Part shown: positions 13,639-25,400 of the stretch, one piece after another
Position numbering within the stretch: the stretch's first letter is position 1
Layout: every line of letters starts with the position of its first letter
NCBI RefSeq assembly: GCF_901709675.1
Contig: NC_051098.1
Span: forward strand, 5,592,000 to 5,655,999
Direction of reading: 5' to 3'
DNA: 64,000 bases
From: Syngnathus acus
Lineage: Eukaryota; Chordata; Actinopteri; Syngnathiformes; Syngnathidae
The notes under the pieces: generated by a model
Database searches by the model: none
What the model was told of the DNA's origin: nothing
What the model saw: the letters and a program-made list of their open reading frames with translations, nothing else
Position numbers and translations under genes: made by a program

Positions 13639-16600
13639 TCACAGTCGCGTTTCGCGGTCTGTGCCGTTTTCTGACGTTCTTTGTAATGTCGCAGAATTTG
13701 AGATCACAAATTCTTCCTTTCTGAGCGCTTCCAGTTCTGTCCCGCCATTGGCTCGAGATCCACGAAGGGCGTCTTGTTCCTCCTTCTTCAGCTGTCTACT
13801 GAGCAGGATGAAGCCCGGGATGCACACTAGAAATGAGATCGTCCGTAGGCTCAAAGTCAGGCCCAGGTAGGCGATCCTAATGGGAAAAAAATTACAAAGA
13901 AATTCTGCTCATGTGGAAATAACTTCATATGCCGCATGTATTAACTGAAAGAGTTCTACCTGTATTTTGTAGTGTTGTAAATTTTACAAGCTCCTCTTCC
14001 ACCGCAGCGTTTCTGACCCCATTTTAAACATGTGCTGTCAATGATTGCTCCAAAGTAAATGGGTGCCGGGATTCCGGCTGTATATAGACGGCAAAATTGT
14101 TTCAGCCAACAGTACACGATATTGTGGTTTTGCAGTAATGGTTAAATTAAGTTTCAAATTTTCCACACAAACAAGTTGTAGTATTTTTGACTCCTCTAGA
14201 TGCCACTCTCTGCTCAACATTGGGCTGAAAGCACCCCTTTATTTAAACCCACAGTGCCATCTAGAGGAGTCAAAAAATAAAACTGATTCACAAAGTAAAT
14301 TTGAAGTTTCATTTTTCCCATCACTAGTTTACGTAGTTCAGATAGAATACATTTTGAAGGACCTCACCAAGTGTATGTGTCGCTAGAGCATGGAATCCCA
14401 AGGCAAACGATTTCAGCTGTGGTTTGATGCACCTGTAAGAAAGAGATTTGGAGTCATATATTATACATATAATTTAATATGAAATGTGGGTCTTGAAAAG
14501 AATGATGGGACTAATAACAGAGTATTTAAATCCTTTTTAACCCCTCTTTGGTTTGGTCTCTTGGCTAGCTTTTATTTGGGGATCGTCTAAATTTTCATTT
14601 TAGTCATTCAGAGTGCTGCGAAGTCAGAAATTCCACTTGAAAGTTCAACCTCAAAATGTTCCAGTCAAAGGTAAACGAAGGAATTCTGACTCACAAATGT
14701 GTGTAAACTAGTGTTTGTGTTGTTTGTGAATACTATAGATCATTTGACTGACTGCAGTGTTGAGAGCGAAAGTAATATATTTAGTTTTGATCATTGATTA
14801 AATACCGTATTGGCCCGAATATAAGACGGTGTTTTTTGCATTGAAATAAGAAAAAAGTGGGGGTTGTCTTACATTCGAGGTCTAGACATTATACCCATTC
14901 ACAACGCCAGATGGCGCCAGATATCTTTAAAGCGAAGGCTGAACTTAACTCCCCAGGCCAAAACGAGCCCCTGTCACGAAGAATAAAAATAGCGGTAACA
15001 CAAAGAAGAAAAATAAAAAATAGCAGTAAGAAAGAAAAGAGAAGAAAATAAGAGAAGAGATAACAGATAACTGTAAGGACAGTGACACTGAGCACAGCGA
15101 GGCAGAGGATGTTTGTGAGGAGTAATGTTCTGACATTCAAGAGTTTTTATTCGCCATGTTTGAGCGTGCCAAACAAGGAATTTGACTTCGGTAAATCACA
15201 GCCTCTGTTCAACATTTAGGTGACTAACAACACTCAGGACATGTGAAAAATGGCAAATATTCTCAAACATTCCCTGATCTTAAACTCCCAAGAGGGCAAG
15301 GAAAAACTCAAAACTCGACAGATCTCAGCTCCTTTCAAGTTTAAACCAGTTTGCATTATTTTATTGCAATGTTTTTCCTTATTCAGATTTGTTTCAAGAC
15401 TACAGTTACAGTTAGACTTCACTTTGATGGTTAATGCAGTTATTGCAATTTTGTTGTTTTATCACAGTAGATTGGTTTATTTACATTTCAAAAGCCAGAA
15501 GCCATTCATTTACAAATGTGATTGCACTTTAGTTTACATATTTAAATGTTCAGATATTAAGATGTAATAGACAGTTTTTGCATGATTTGAATGAGGCAAA
15601 ATAACATGCTTTTTTTCTCGAATAGATTGTTATAATCATTTGTTTCAGATGTAGTGTAATTTCTTTCTGTATAAAAATTAAATTTGGTGTTCAAAAAGTC
15701 TTTTTCCAAACTTGAGTCTTGAAAAAGAGGGGGTCGTCTTATATTCGGGCCAATACGGTACATTTTCCAGAATGACTTCATTCAGAAAGCACAGTGAACT
15801 AATGATTACCATAATACCCAGAAGTCTAAGGGAAGAGACTAAAATGGGTGTTCTGTTCTAGAAAATGGATGCATGGCTGAACTTAATTTTAATCCTAAGT
15901 GGTTAACCGCATAGACAGTCTCTTCAGTGGAGTCTCTTAATGTTGGGCATGTTAGAAGTCTATAAATGTCATGTGTCAATCCATGTATAGCCATCAAAAA
16001 AAGAGATTTCTCCAACTACAATCTGTGACACTTTTCCTAAAAGAAGGTCAGCTCAGACATTTCAAAGTCAAAGTCAAAGTCTGCTTTATTATCAATTTCT
16101 TCACAGTCAAGACACACAAAGAGATCGCTACATCAAGGTCATGACAATTAATTATTATGACTGCAATTGTGCGTGCAAGCCTGTAGCTGGACATAGTCGA
16201 CCGTAAAAGGGAAATAAAATGATTTTCGTATAGTACAATTGAAAAATAAGCTAAAAAAGAAAACTGTCACATCTCGTCCCCAGCCATGTTACTATGTGTC
16301 TAGGTTGTCATGGTTTCTGTCTGTCTGTATACTCGCCCCTCCCTTCCTGTGTCAACTCACAAACCGTGTACTAATCACAGTCACCTACCTCTCGTTACCT
16401 GTCTCGTATTTAAGTCCTGTCTGCGCATCACTCCCTGTCGGATCATTGTTGTCGTACTGTCCTGTTGTCGTCATGTCCTGCTGTCTTCTTGTTTCACGTC
16501 CCGGTCAGTCAAGTTATTGTTTTGTTTAGTCATGTCAGTTTGCCGAGTCTGTTAGTTTGTGTTCTCCAATAAACCCTGGTCCAAGCTGCATTTGGTCGCC

Positions 16601-19600
16601 CTGCTCCTTCCGATCCGTGACAAAAACAGCTAAAATAATATTTTTGCGCTTTCAGAGTGCACTTAGGGCGATTCTAAAATGCCAAAACAATCAATAAATG
16701 CTGACAACATTTCAATGTTCTTCTCTAATAGTGATAAACAGTTGGAAGTGCTACTAAGTGGTATCTGCCACCTAGAGGTGCACGATGTTATTACAATTTA
16801 AAATGGATCAGAAGTGGTAGAAGAAGCTGTTTTATTATTTTGCTCTTCCCAAACCTAGGCAATAGTCACCTTTGTACCCTAAATTACATATTTACAACAA
16901 ATGGTAGAAATTGTAAGGGTCCCACCCAATATGTACCGTTTAACCAGTTCAATCATGCAACCTTAAAAGTACGGCAACAGTGATGACCCAAAATTTTAGC
17001 ACCTTTTTTTTTCTGATAGTGTGTGATTTATTTTCAATCAAATCACACAGAGATCAGAATGCCTCACAAGCACTTTGAGGCAGAGGCCAGCAGTTTAGCT
17101 CAATCCTGTTGCATCATATCACAACTTCAGATCATTGTGGAGGAATGTTAGGAAGAGACCTGGAGTTTCTCCCAGCTGACATTGGATGAGAGGCAAAGTA
17201 TACTCTGAATTGCTTGACAGACAATCAGAGGGCAAACAACCATTCTCGCACACATCCACACCGCTGGACAATCTAGTAATCTATAATCTACCGTGGATGT
17301 TTTTAAAATGTGAAAGGAAAGTCGAGTATGAGGGAGAATATGCAAACTCCAGAGAGGCAGGCTGGAGCCTTTGAACTGTGAGGCGGATGTGCTAATTAGT
17401 CGCCCAATGTTAGCAATGACAAGAAAATTAAACAGTAGCTGTTTGCACTCTGACACGAGTATCACAACATCGTCTGATCTGATTTGTGAAGAGCAGAAAC
17501 TGGCCTTTCAAGATTTAATGCCGATCATGTGGCCCAGTGGGATTTCCAGCTATACAGATAAAAAAAAAAAATCAGCAGATACTGCAAATTACACTAAGAC
17601 TTTAAATAACCCATTTGATAGCTAAATCAAGCAAAAATTTCCATATTGACATAAAGCATTCACTCATGCGGTATCCAAATCAAACACAGCACCACCTCAG
17701 CTCTACTCACTGATCTTTAAAACCTCTATGATCAAAAGGATGAGGGACATGGAAGCTTTTTGATGAGCTTTGGCACAAGGCTGACCTGATGAGGAGCATG
17801 TAGCCCGGTGTTCCTCCCAGGGAAATGATGAAGGACGTGATGACAGAAAGAGCCAAGAAGTACGGGAACATCCTGTCGCAGTCGTCCTTATCCGGGCACT
17901 GACCTGTATGGGCTGTCAGATTACCAGCCACACCCACACAGCTACAGTTCGAGAAGACCTGAACAATAATGCATATACATGAATCATTGGAAAACAGACA
18001 CACTGACTGAACATGTGTGATAGTGTTGTTGTTTTTTTAACCGTAAAAATTGATTTCTTATGGAAACTTTGGTAAGTAAAAAGTAAAAAAAATGATTTTT
18101 TCCTCCTCATAAAAATCTATTAACCACGTCTAAACTTAGGCACTTTCCGTATCAGAGCTAAAAGACTGAAATGAAGGGCAAAACAACCCACCTCCCAAAA
18201 AGAATAAAGGAAAAAAATCACACATCCCAGATTTCAGTGGAGAGTGGAATTAGTTGATAACAAAATACTTTTACTCAAAATTGTAAATTTCCACAGGACA
18301 ACTCATGTGGCTCACTATTGTGTATGGGCTCCACGTGCTTGTATGCATTCATAACAAGGTCCTAGCGTGCTCCAGACGAGAGGACGAAGAACAGCAGCTC
18401 AATTGTTACGGCTGTAAACTGATCATGTGGAGTTACGCTGTGATGATTAAGTATAGGGGTGTACAGAACTATTTCTTTTCAAATGAGCACGAGAGTCGTT
18501 TGCTGCTCATATTTTTTTCTTGACCCACTGAGCTCCTTCATAAACTTAAGACTTGAAGCACATAGGTCAAGTAGGTCCCGCGGGCCACATCCGCAATTGC
18601 TGCTGCCTCTATGAAATCAAAAATAGAACCTAAAATATGCTTTGGATGTGTACAACTGTCCGCAAAAAAGAATTGTGACGTAGGTCTTGATGTGAAAAGT
18701 CATTCATTCATTCATTCATTCATTTATATTTATTTACCGTAATTTTCGGACTATAAGTCGCGTTTTTTTTTCATAGTTTGGGTGGGGGGGCGACTTATAC
18801 TCAGGAGCGATTTATATACATATATATGGTTTTTTTTCACTTTTTTGGGCATTTTATGGCTGGTGCGACTTATACTCCGGTGCGACTTATAGTCCGAAAA
18901 TTACGGTATGTATTTATTTATTTATGTCAGGGTCTGGGAACTTCCTTTCTGTCCACAGGTGGCATCCGTGAGCAGGGTGGCTGAGGATCCACAGATCTGA
19001 TCACCACCGATCAGGCTCATCAAGGGGAGGCTCTTAAGGAGCTTGCTGTCAACAACTCGTCGCCTGAGTATTAGACGATGTTGGTCACCTCTACAGCTGT
19101 TGAAACCACGTTCCCTACCCTGCTCGCCTACGCCACAACTCCTGGCTCTCCAGTCGGCCCGTTCGCCCTCCGCCGCGTACCATCGAAAAATCTGACAGAG
19201 TGATTTTGTCTTTCAGCTCCTGGACCCCACTCGCAGATCTCCGCTAAGATCCACTCCTCTCTGGCGACGCTTCACGCCCTCCCCTATCAAGGAACCAGCC
19301 AGCCACTCCTGTTTCGGAACCCGGCTCAACTACCGACCGTATCTCAGTAAATCCTTAACGATCACTTTGGTCTCTCTGAGTTCGTTCTGCATGTGGGTCA
19401 AAACAATCGCCCGCACCATGTCAATTTATTTATTCATTCATTTGTTCGTTCGTTCGTTTATACATACATTTACTTACAGTGATTGTTTTTTTTTTATACT
19501 GCAACATGCCTGTTGAAGTGGTCAAGCATTTAACTTTTTACAGTTTTACTTACTGTGTTTTTCCCTGAACCGGTGGAGATGGTGCAGCCAGCAAGACAGG

Positions 19601-22454
19601 GAGAAACAAAAGTGATTCCATTTCCTCCACAGACTGGGTCCCAATTATTTGCTGAGCAAAAACAGTTGGAGTTGCAGGTGTTGAAAAGAGAGTGTTTGTC
19701 ATAAGATATGTCCTCCATGCTGGAAGAAAGAGAACAAGCCAATATGCTACTAAATACTGGTTGTGATGTGCACAGTACCAGAAACTTTCTAAACCTTCTA
19801 CAATTTGACAAAAGCCTGTAGTCCAAGAGTTTCTACTGATTTTAGCAACCCACCTGTTGTACGGAAGAGTCACTCCAGCAATTTTGGCGTTCTCACAGCT
19901 CATCACAAAGAAAAACAGAGAGAGGACATAGCCAAGAAAAGAAGTTACAAAAGCAAATTTGGCTGCTCCTATAATGTTCAGCTTCATCTTCTTCATTAGG
20001 AGGCCACCAGAGAAAATCCCAAGTGCAACCGCTGGGATATTAATCACACCTGGGATTTGTGAACAAAACACAAAAAAACTAACATCATCATGTATTGGTA
20101 TGGAATCTATGCGTACTATATATTATTTATTGTACACAAATCATTCATACCCATTAGAAAGTTGGCCTTTGAGGCGGATTGTCTAAAGTGCTGTTCGATG
20201 TATTTGGGTTTGTAGGTGACCATGCCAATAAGTGAGTTGAGCTGGATGATTGTCACACACAAGTAGATCAGATAAACAGGGTGACCCAACAGGGTCCGCA
20301 GGGTTGGAATAAAATCTGTGAAAACACATGAATAAAAGTCTATTAGATGAGTGAGTGAGTGAGTGAGTGAGTGAGTGAGTGAGTGAGTGAGTGAGTGAGT
20401 GAGTGAGTGAGTGAGTGAGTGAGTGAGTGAGTGAGTGAGTGAGTGAGTGAATTTTTTGGTAGGAAGTGGGTGTGAGAGAGCGAGAGTGTGTGAGATTTAT
20501 TTAGATAAAGCCTTAGCCAGGCTCACCTTTGGCCATCTCTATGAAACTGGTGTGCTCTTCCGCTGGATACTTGTGCTTCATGGGGGCAGAGCCTTTAATA
20601 AAACTTGCCTGCTCAGGCTTTTCTGGGGTGTGAGAGCCTGGAACTGGTAGCGAGCGAGGCAGAAACCAGAATGGAATGGCAGAAAGTAAAGTGATGATGC
20701 CGGCTATGAGGTAGCCTAACCACCAGGCTCCAACCCAGCGGGAATCTGCTGGAGTTATTGTGATGGTTTCTGTTTTGGGGTAAATAGAGTGAGTTAATTT
20801 TAGTCAATGTTTGATGTCTACATGTCATGTACATTTGCTGGCACTGCATTATTATTATTAATTATTATTATTATTATTATCCATCCATCCATCCATCCAT
20901 TTTCTGGACCGCTTAGTCCCCACGGGGGTCGCAGGTGTGCTGGAGCCTATCCCAGCCGTCATTGGGCATATTATTATTATTATTATTATTACAGCTTTGG
21001 TCTTTACATTTCTAACTTTTCATTAAAAAAAGGAACAATGCAACTTTTTTTCATCCATCCATCCATCCATTTTCTGTACCGCTTAGTCCCCACGGGGGTC
21101 GCAGGCGTGCTGGAGCCTATCCCAGCCGTCATCGGGCAGTAGGCGGGGGACACCCTGAACCGGTTGCCAGCCAATCGCAGGGCACACAGAGACAAACAAC
21201 CACACGCACTCGCACTCACACCTAGGGACAATTTGGAGTGCTCAATCGGCCTACCAAGCATGTTTTTGGGACGTGGGAGGAAACCGGAGTGCCCGGAGAA
21301 AACCCACGCGGGCCCGGGGAGAACATGCAAACTCCACACAGGGAGGGCCGGAGGTGGAATCGAACCCGCACCCTCCTAACTGTGAGGCGGACGTGCTACC
21401 CAGTGCGCCACCGAGCCGCCTGCAACTTTTTTTTTTCCAGAAAATCACAATTTGATTCTCATAACATTCCAACATACTGTTTTCTGACTTGATGACTAAA
21501 GTAACAACAAAAATTGGGATGAAGTCATTTTGAATGGAATACCTCATTAACAATTCATGTAAAGACCACAATTTCTATATGGACTAAGGGCTGTGAGTCT
21601 TGTTTTTGCATAGCCTGTATTGACTTGCCACTTGCACTCTCTCTACAGCACTCTATTTGATTGGAAGTTGCTTTGGTTCATTAGGGTGACTGATTCTAAT
21701 CCTGAACATCTGTTCTGACTCACACTCAACTCAATGTGCTGCACTTGCTTTTGTATTATTGAATATCATGTCTCAGTTTTATGAACGAGCTCTTTAGTTG
21801 AAAGTGCCAGAGGAAGAAAAAAAATCACTTTTCATGAATTCAACTGAGTTTTTAGCTGCTGTAAAAGTAAAAAAATTAAATAATTCTCTCTAACCAAGTA
21901 ATGTGAAAATATACATACCCAGTTTTACAAATCCAATGTCCACGTAAATTTTTGCACATAAAGAGCCTAACAGGTAGCCAAAGACAGGCCCCACCACAGA
22001 GATGGTCTGCACACAGCCTAGAACACCAAAGATACACTTGAAAAATGTGGTAGACAAAGTTGAACACAGGCAAAGACCATCAACATCCATTAAATATCGA
22101 ATACGGGCAAAATTTATTGGTGAACGAAATATTACTGTTGTTAACCGTTTTGGTTTAACAAGGATAATCCGTAGATCAAGTAGGAGGAGCACGCACTTCC
22201 TAACCAGATGTAATTAAAAAATAGTAGTCGAGCGTGCAAAAGACCCAGTGCAAATGCAATCAAGCCATCTAGTAGTGAATGGTGATATTACAAATTAAAA
22301 TATAGAGTGGACCCCTGCTATTTATGATGAACGAATGAATGAATGAATGAATGAATGAATGAATGAATGAATGAATGAATGAATGAATGAATGAATGAAT
22401 GAATGAATGAATGAAGCGGCAACTCAGTGTGGATGAGGGAGGCCTGCAGACTGC

Positions 22455-22488
<34 letters not shown>

Positions 22489-25400
22489 GTTATTATTATC
22501 ATTAGTATTATTTTCATGCTGCATATTTTGAGAGTGGAGTAGTATACAGTGATCCCTCGCTACTTCGCGTTTCGTTTATCGCAGCTTCACTACATGGCGG
22601 ATTTTTTTTCCAAATTAAGAAAACATTTAAAAGTCAAAATAAAACTTCTAAATTGAGGAAACGTGTTTAACCTTTAGGACAATGTAGTGTTGCTCCAAAT
22701 GTTCGTTTACATTCCTTCAGAAGTCCGTTTTTGCGTGTTAGCACGATCGCGAATTAGCATTTCCACTAACTCGTTAGCCTGCCCAGTACTTCTTGTTGGT
22801 GACCGTACTTTGCGGATTTCACTTATCGCGGGTGGTTTTTGGAACCAATTATCCGCGATAAACGAGGGATTACTGGTTTTGGTAATCGATTAGCATTTAG
22901 AGATGTCCTTAAATGTTCAACCTGCTGACGAATACACGCACAGATATTGTATACAGCGTAGATATTGAAAAGTGTTTTTTTTCTTACCCACGTATAATGC
23001 AGCATTCTCCTCAGTAGCAAAGTCATCTATGTAGGAGATTCCAAGGGGCTGAACAGGGGTCTCTCCAATCCCTCGTAGGACATTTCCCAGGAGTACATAT
23101 ATCCACATGGACAGGTTGGAATCTCCTTCACATTCTGGAGAAGATTATTTTATTCCAGTACGGTACGGTGTGCGGGCAGCTGAATGTGTTGATCTGAGTA
23201 GACGCAAACCTTTCACTGGCACTTGAGGTAATTTACTATCTTGGCTGGGGTCACCTGTTGAGCCGGGTAGACATGGCGACAAGGTAAGGCTTGAATTCAC
23301 AACCCACTTGGCGGATGATTCAAATTCATATCTGTACATAAAAGTTAGAATGAAATCTAAGGAAAACAAGTGCCAATTTTCCATCTGTTTACTAAAAATC
23401 AAATTAGTGTACTGTAGTTCTTTACTAACCGTCCAATGATGAAGTGAGGCAGGGCAATGATGAAGGTACCAATAGACATCAGCACACATCCCATTGCAAT
23501 CATCTTTGGCCGATGGAGCTTGGCACCAAAGTAACTGACAAAGGCTATAACTAACAGGTTACCTGACAGAAGAGATCAAATATTAGCAACTGTTTGATAT
23601 GCAAATTTTCTGTATTCAAATAAGCCACCACTTTTGTATTTCAAGAAAGCAAAATAATCTGCATGAATCTTCTAACTACGTAAAGATAATGTTTATTTGA
23701 CATAACATGCAGAAGAATGCACAGTAATGAAGCTTAAACATGAGCTAACATTTTATGTAGGTTAGCTTTGCATCAAGTCAGAAAACTGGACTAAAAGCTG
23801 CATGGTCAGAAAATTGTACCAAAAATTGCATGTCTAGTCCTTTGAAGGCTATGGTTACAAGCCATGCCTAATGATTTATCCTTCCTTTAAAAGATAATTA
23901 CAACATTTCAAACAAACAGTAGGTCTTCAAGATTTTTCAAGTGATTTCATGAAGCAGATGAAATGCATTTAGCACGGCTAGCCAGATCAAGTGCTGTGAT
24001 CTTTACAAAGATTAACATTATCATAATCCCACTCCCACCAGTCCAGTCTGTAGTTTTCCTTGTACCCAAAGTCAGCTGGGAAGGTCTCCAGCTCTGAACA
24101 GGATATACAATACAGTCCCGAGACCAAATAACAACTTACCGTGAATAATTCAAACCCCCTTGAAAGTGCTTACAATAGCCTATGTTAACAGTTTAAAAAA
24201 AATGATTATGATGACGATGGCGAAAATTACTTCAGCAATGCAGTATGGAGAAAAAACATGTAGTACATGTGATTACAGAGCAGAACGTACGAGTTATATT
24301 GCTTCATAGGGAGGTGTGTGCTGGTTGGAAAGTCTGCTGCAGAGGTCAGATAGCATCGTATCAGTTAGCACTAAAATGGTTTTGGTGTTGACCGACTCAT
24401 AACCATTGGATCCATTGGCTAAGTGAAGATTGGTGGAGTGAACAACTAGTTTGATGGGTGTGTTTTTTTTGTTTGGCATGCTTACACTAGAATAAAATGA
24501 GCACCGTGTATACAATACACAGAATTTCCTCCTACCTCTCAAATTCAGACTTTTAGTTTCCATATTTCAGAATATTGAATACAGTGGGCATGATATTTCG
24601 TGAGCAAAAAATAAATAAAAATCTGAGAACAGATGAATTTGTGAATGTCAAACAGCAGATATTGTATGTGGGAGGTCCACTATTTGAAAAATGGATGGAG
24701 CCCACTCTTTTGTCCACTGTAATACTCTCCCACTGTGCTCTGTTTAGATTTGTACCTTCCCTTCCTCTATTTGAAAAATGGATGGAGCCCACTCTTTTGT
24801 CCACTGTAATACTCTCCCACTGTGCTCTGTTTAGATTTGTACCTTCCCTTCCTCTTTGTATTCATGTTGCCCTTCCTGCCGGTGTTTCCCTGGCAACAAT
24901 CCTACAGGTGAAGCTGGTTGCCTTGGCCACATGTGAAAATCTTTAATGGGACAAAAGGGACTACATTTATGTAATTCAGCGTCATGATGATGTCGGTAAC
25001 CTTCTCAACTTTTGAATAAGTGTGCCATGTTACAATGGGGCCTTCAAAGTGAGTTTAATGTATTCTTTGAGCATGCTCATAACTTAAGTACTCGTAACGC
25101 AAATCATATTTTTCCATCAGAATAAATAGAAATGGCAATCAATTCTATCTCCCCTTAAAACATTAACATTTTCAGGTACAAATTTATAAATAGACAAATG
25201 TCACTCTAAAGTATTTTACTTAAAAAACATCAATCAAATATAATGTAAATAATTGAACAGTTTTTGCATCATGATTTCAGGTTTTAATAAATTATGAAGC
25301 TCCTTCTTAGCAAACAAGAAGCAGTATAAAACATACGCAAAGAATACAGTCACAACTGCTCAGCAAACTGCACAAATATTAGCAAATTTTCACAAGCGAT

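Noticed and set aside
14045-14386. 113-residue + strand frame
   Set aside because: It overlaps slco1c1 exons on the opposite strand and the hAT-like MITE, and shows no family resemblance.
20348-20450. Regular short repeats that could suggest a CRISPR-like or satellite array
   Set aside because: Four-base units without spacers in an animal genome; an ordinary microsatellite. The same holds for the other arrays.
21330-21420. tRNA-like head with box A and box B as a possible second tRNA gene
   Set aside because: It continues into a long SINE body with a simple-repeat tail and has no complete cloverleaf or terminator at tRNA length.
21164-21492. Arginine/glycine-rich frames of 60-110 residues on both strands
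   Set aside because: They lie wholly inside the full-length SINE and match its repeat body, not a gene.
22269-22524. SFIH/HSFI-repeat and poly-N/poly-I frames
   Set aside because: They arise from the (GAAT)n and (ATT)n arrays.
23145-23254. Continuation of slco1c1 exon 4 frame past 23255
   Set aside because: The donor ACAG|GTGACC at 23254/23255 gives the correct phase with the next exon (E-C-E), while the longer frame ends in an unrelated tail.
24575-24946. 123-residue frame with an internal 29-residue repeat
   Set aside because: The repeat comes from the 87-bp DNA duplication. The frame has no splice signals or homology and sits in an slco1c1 intron.
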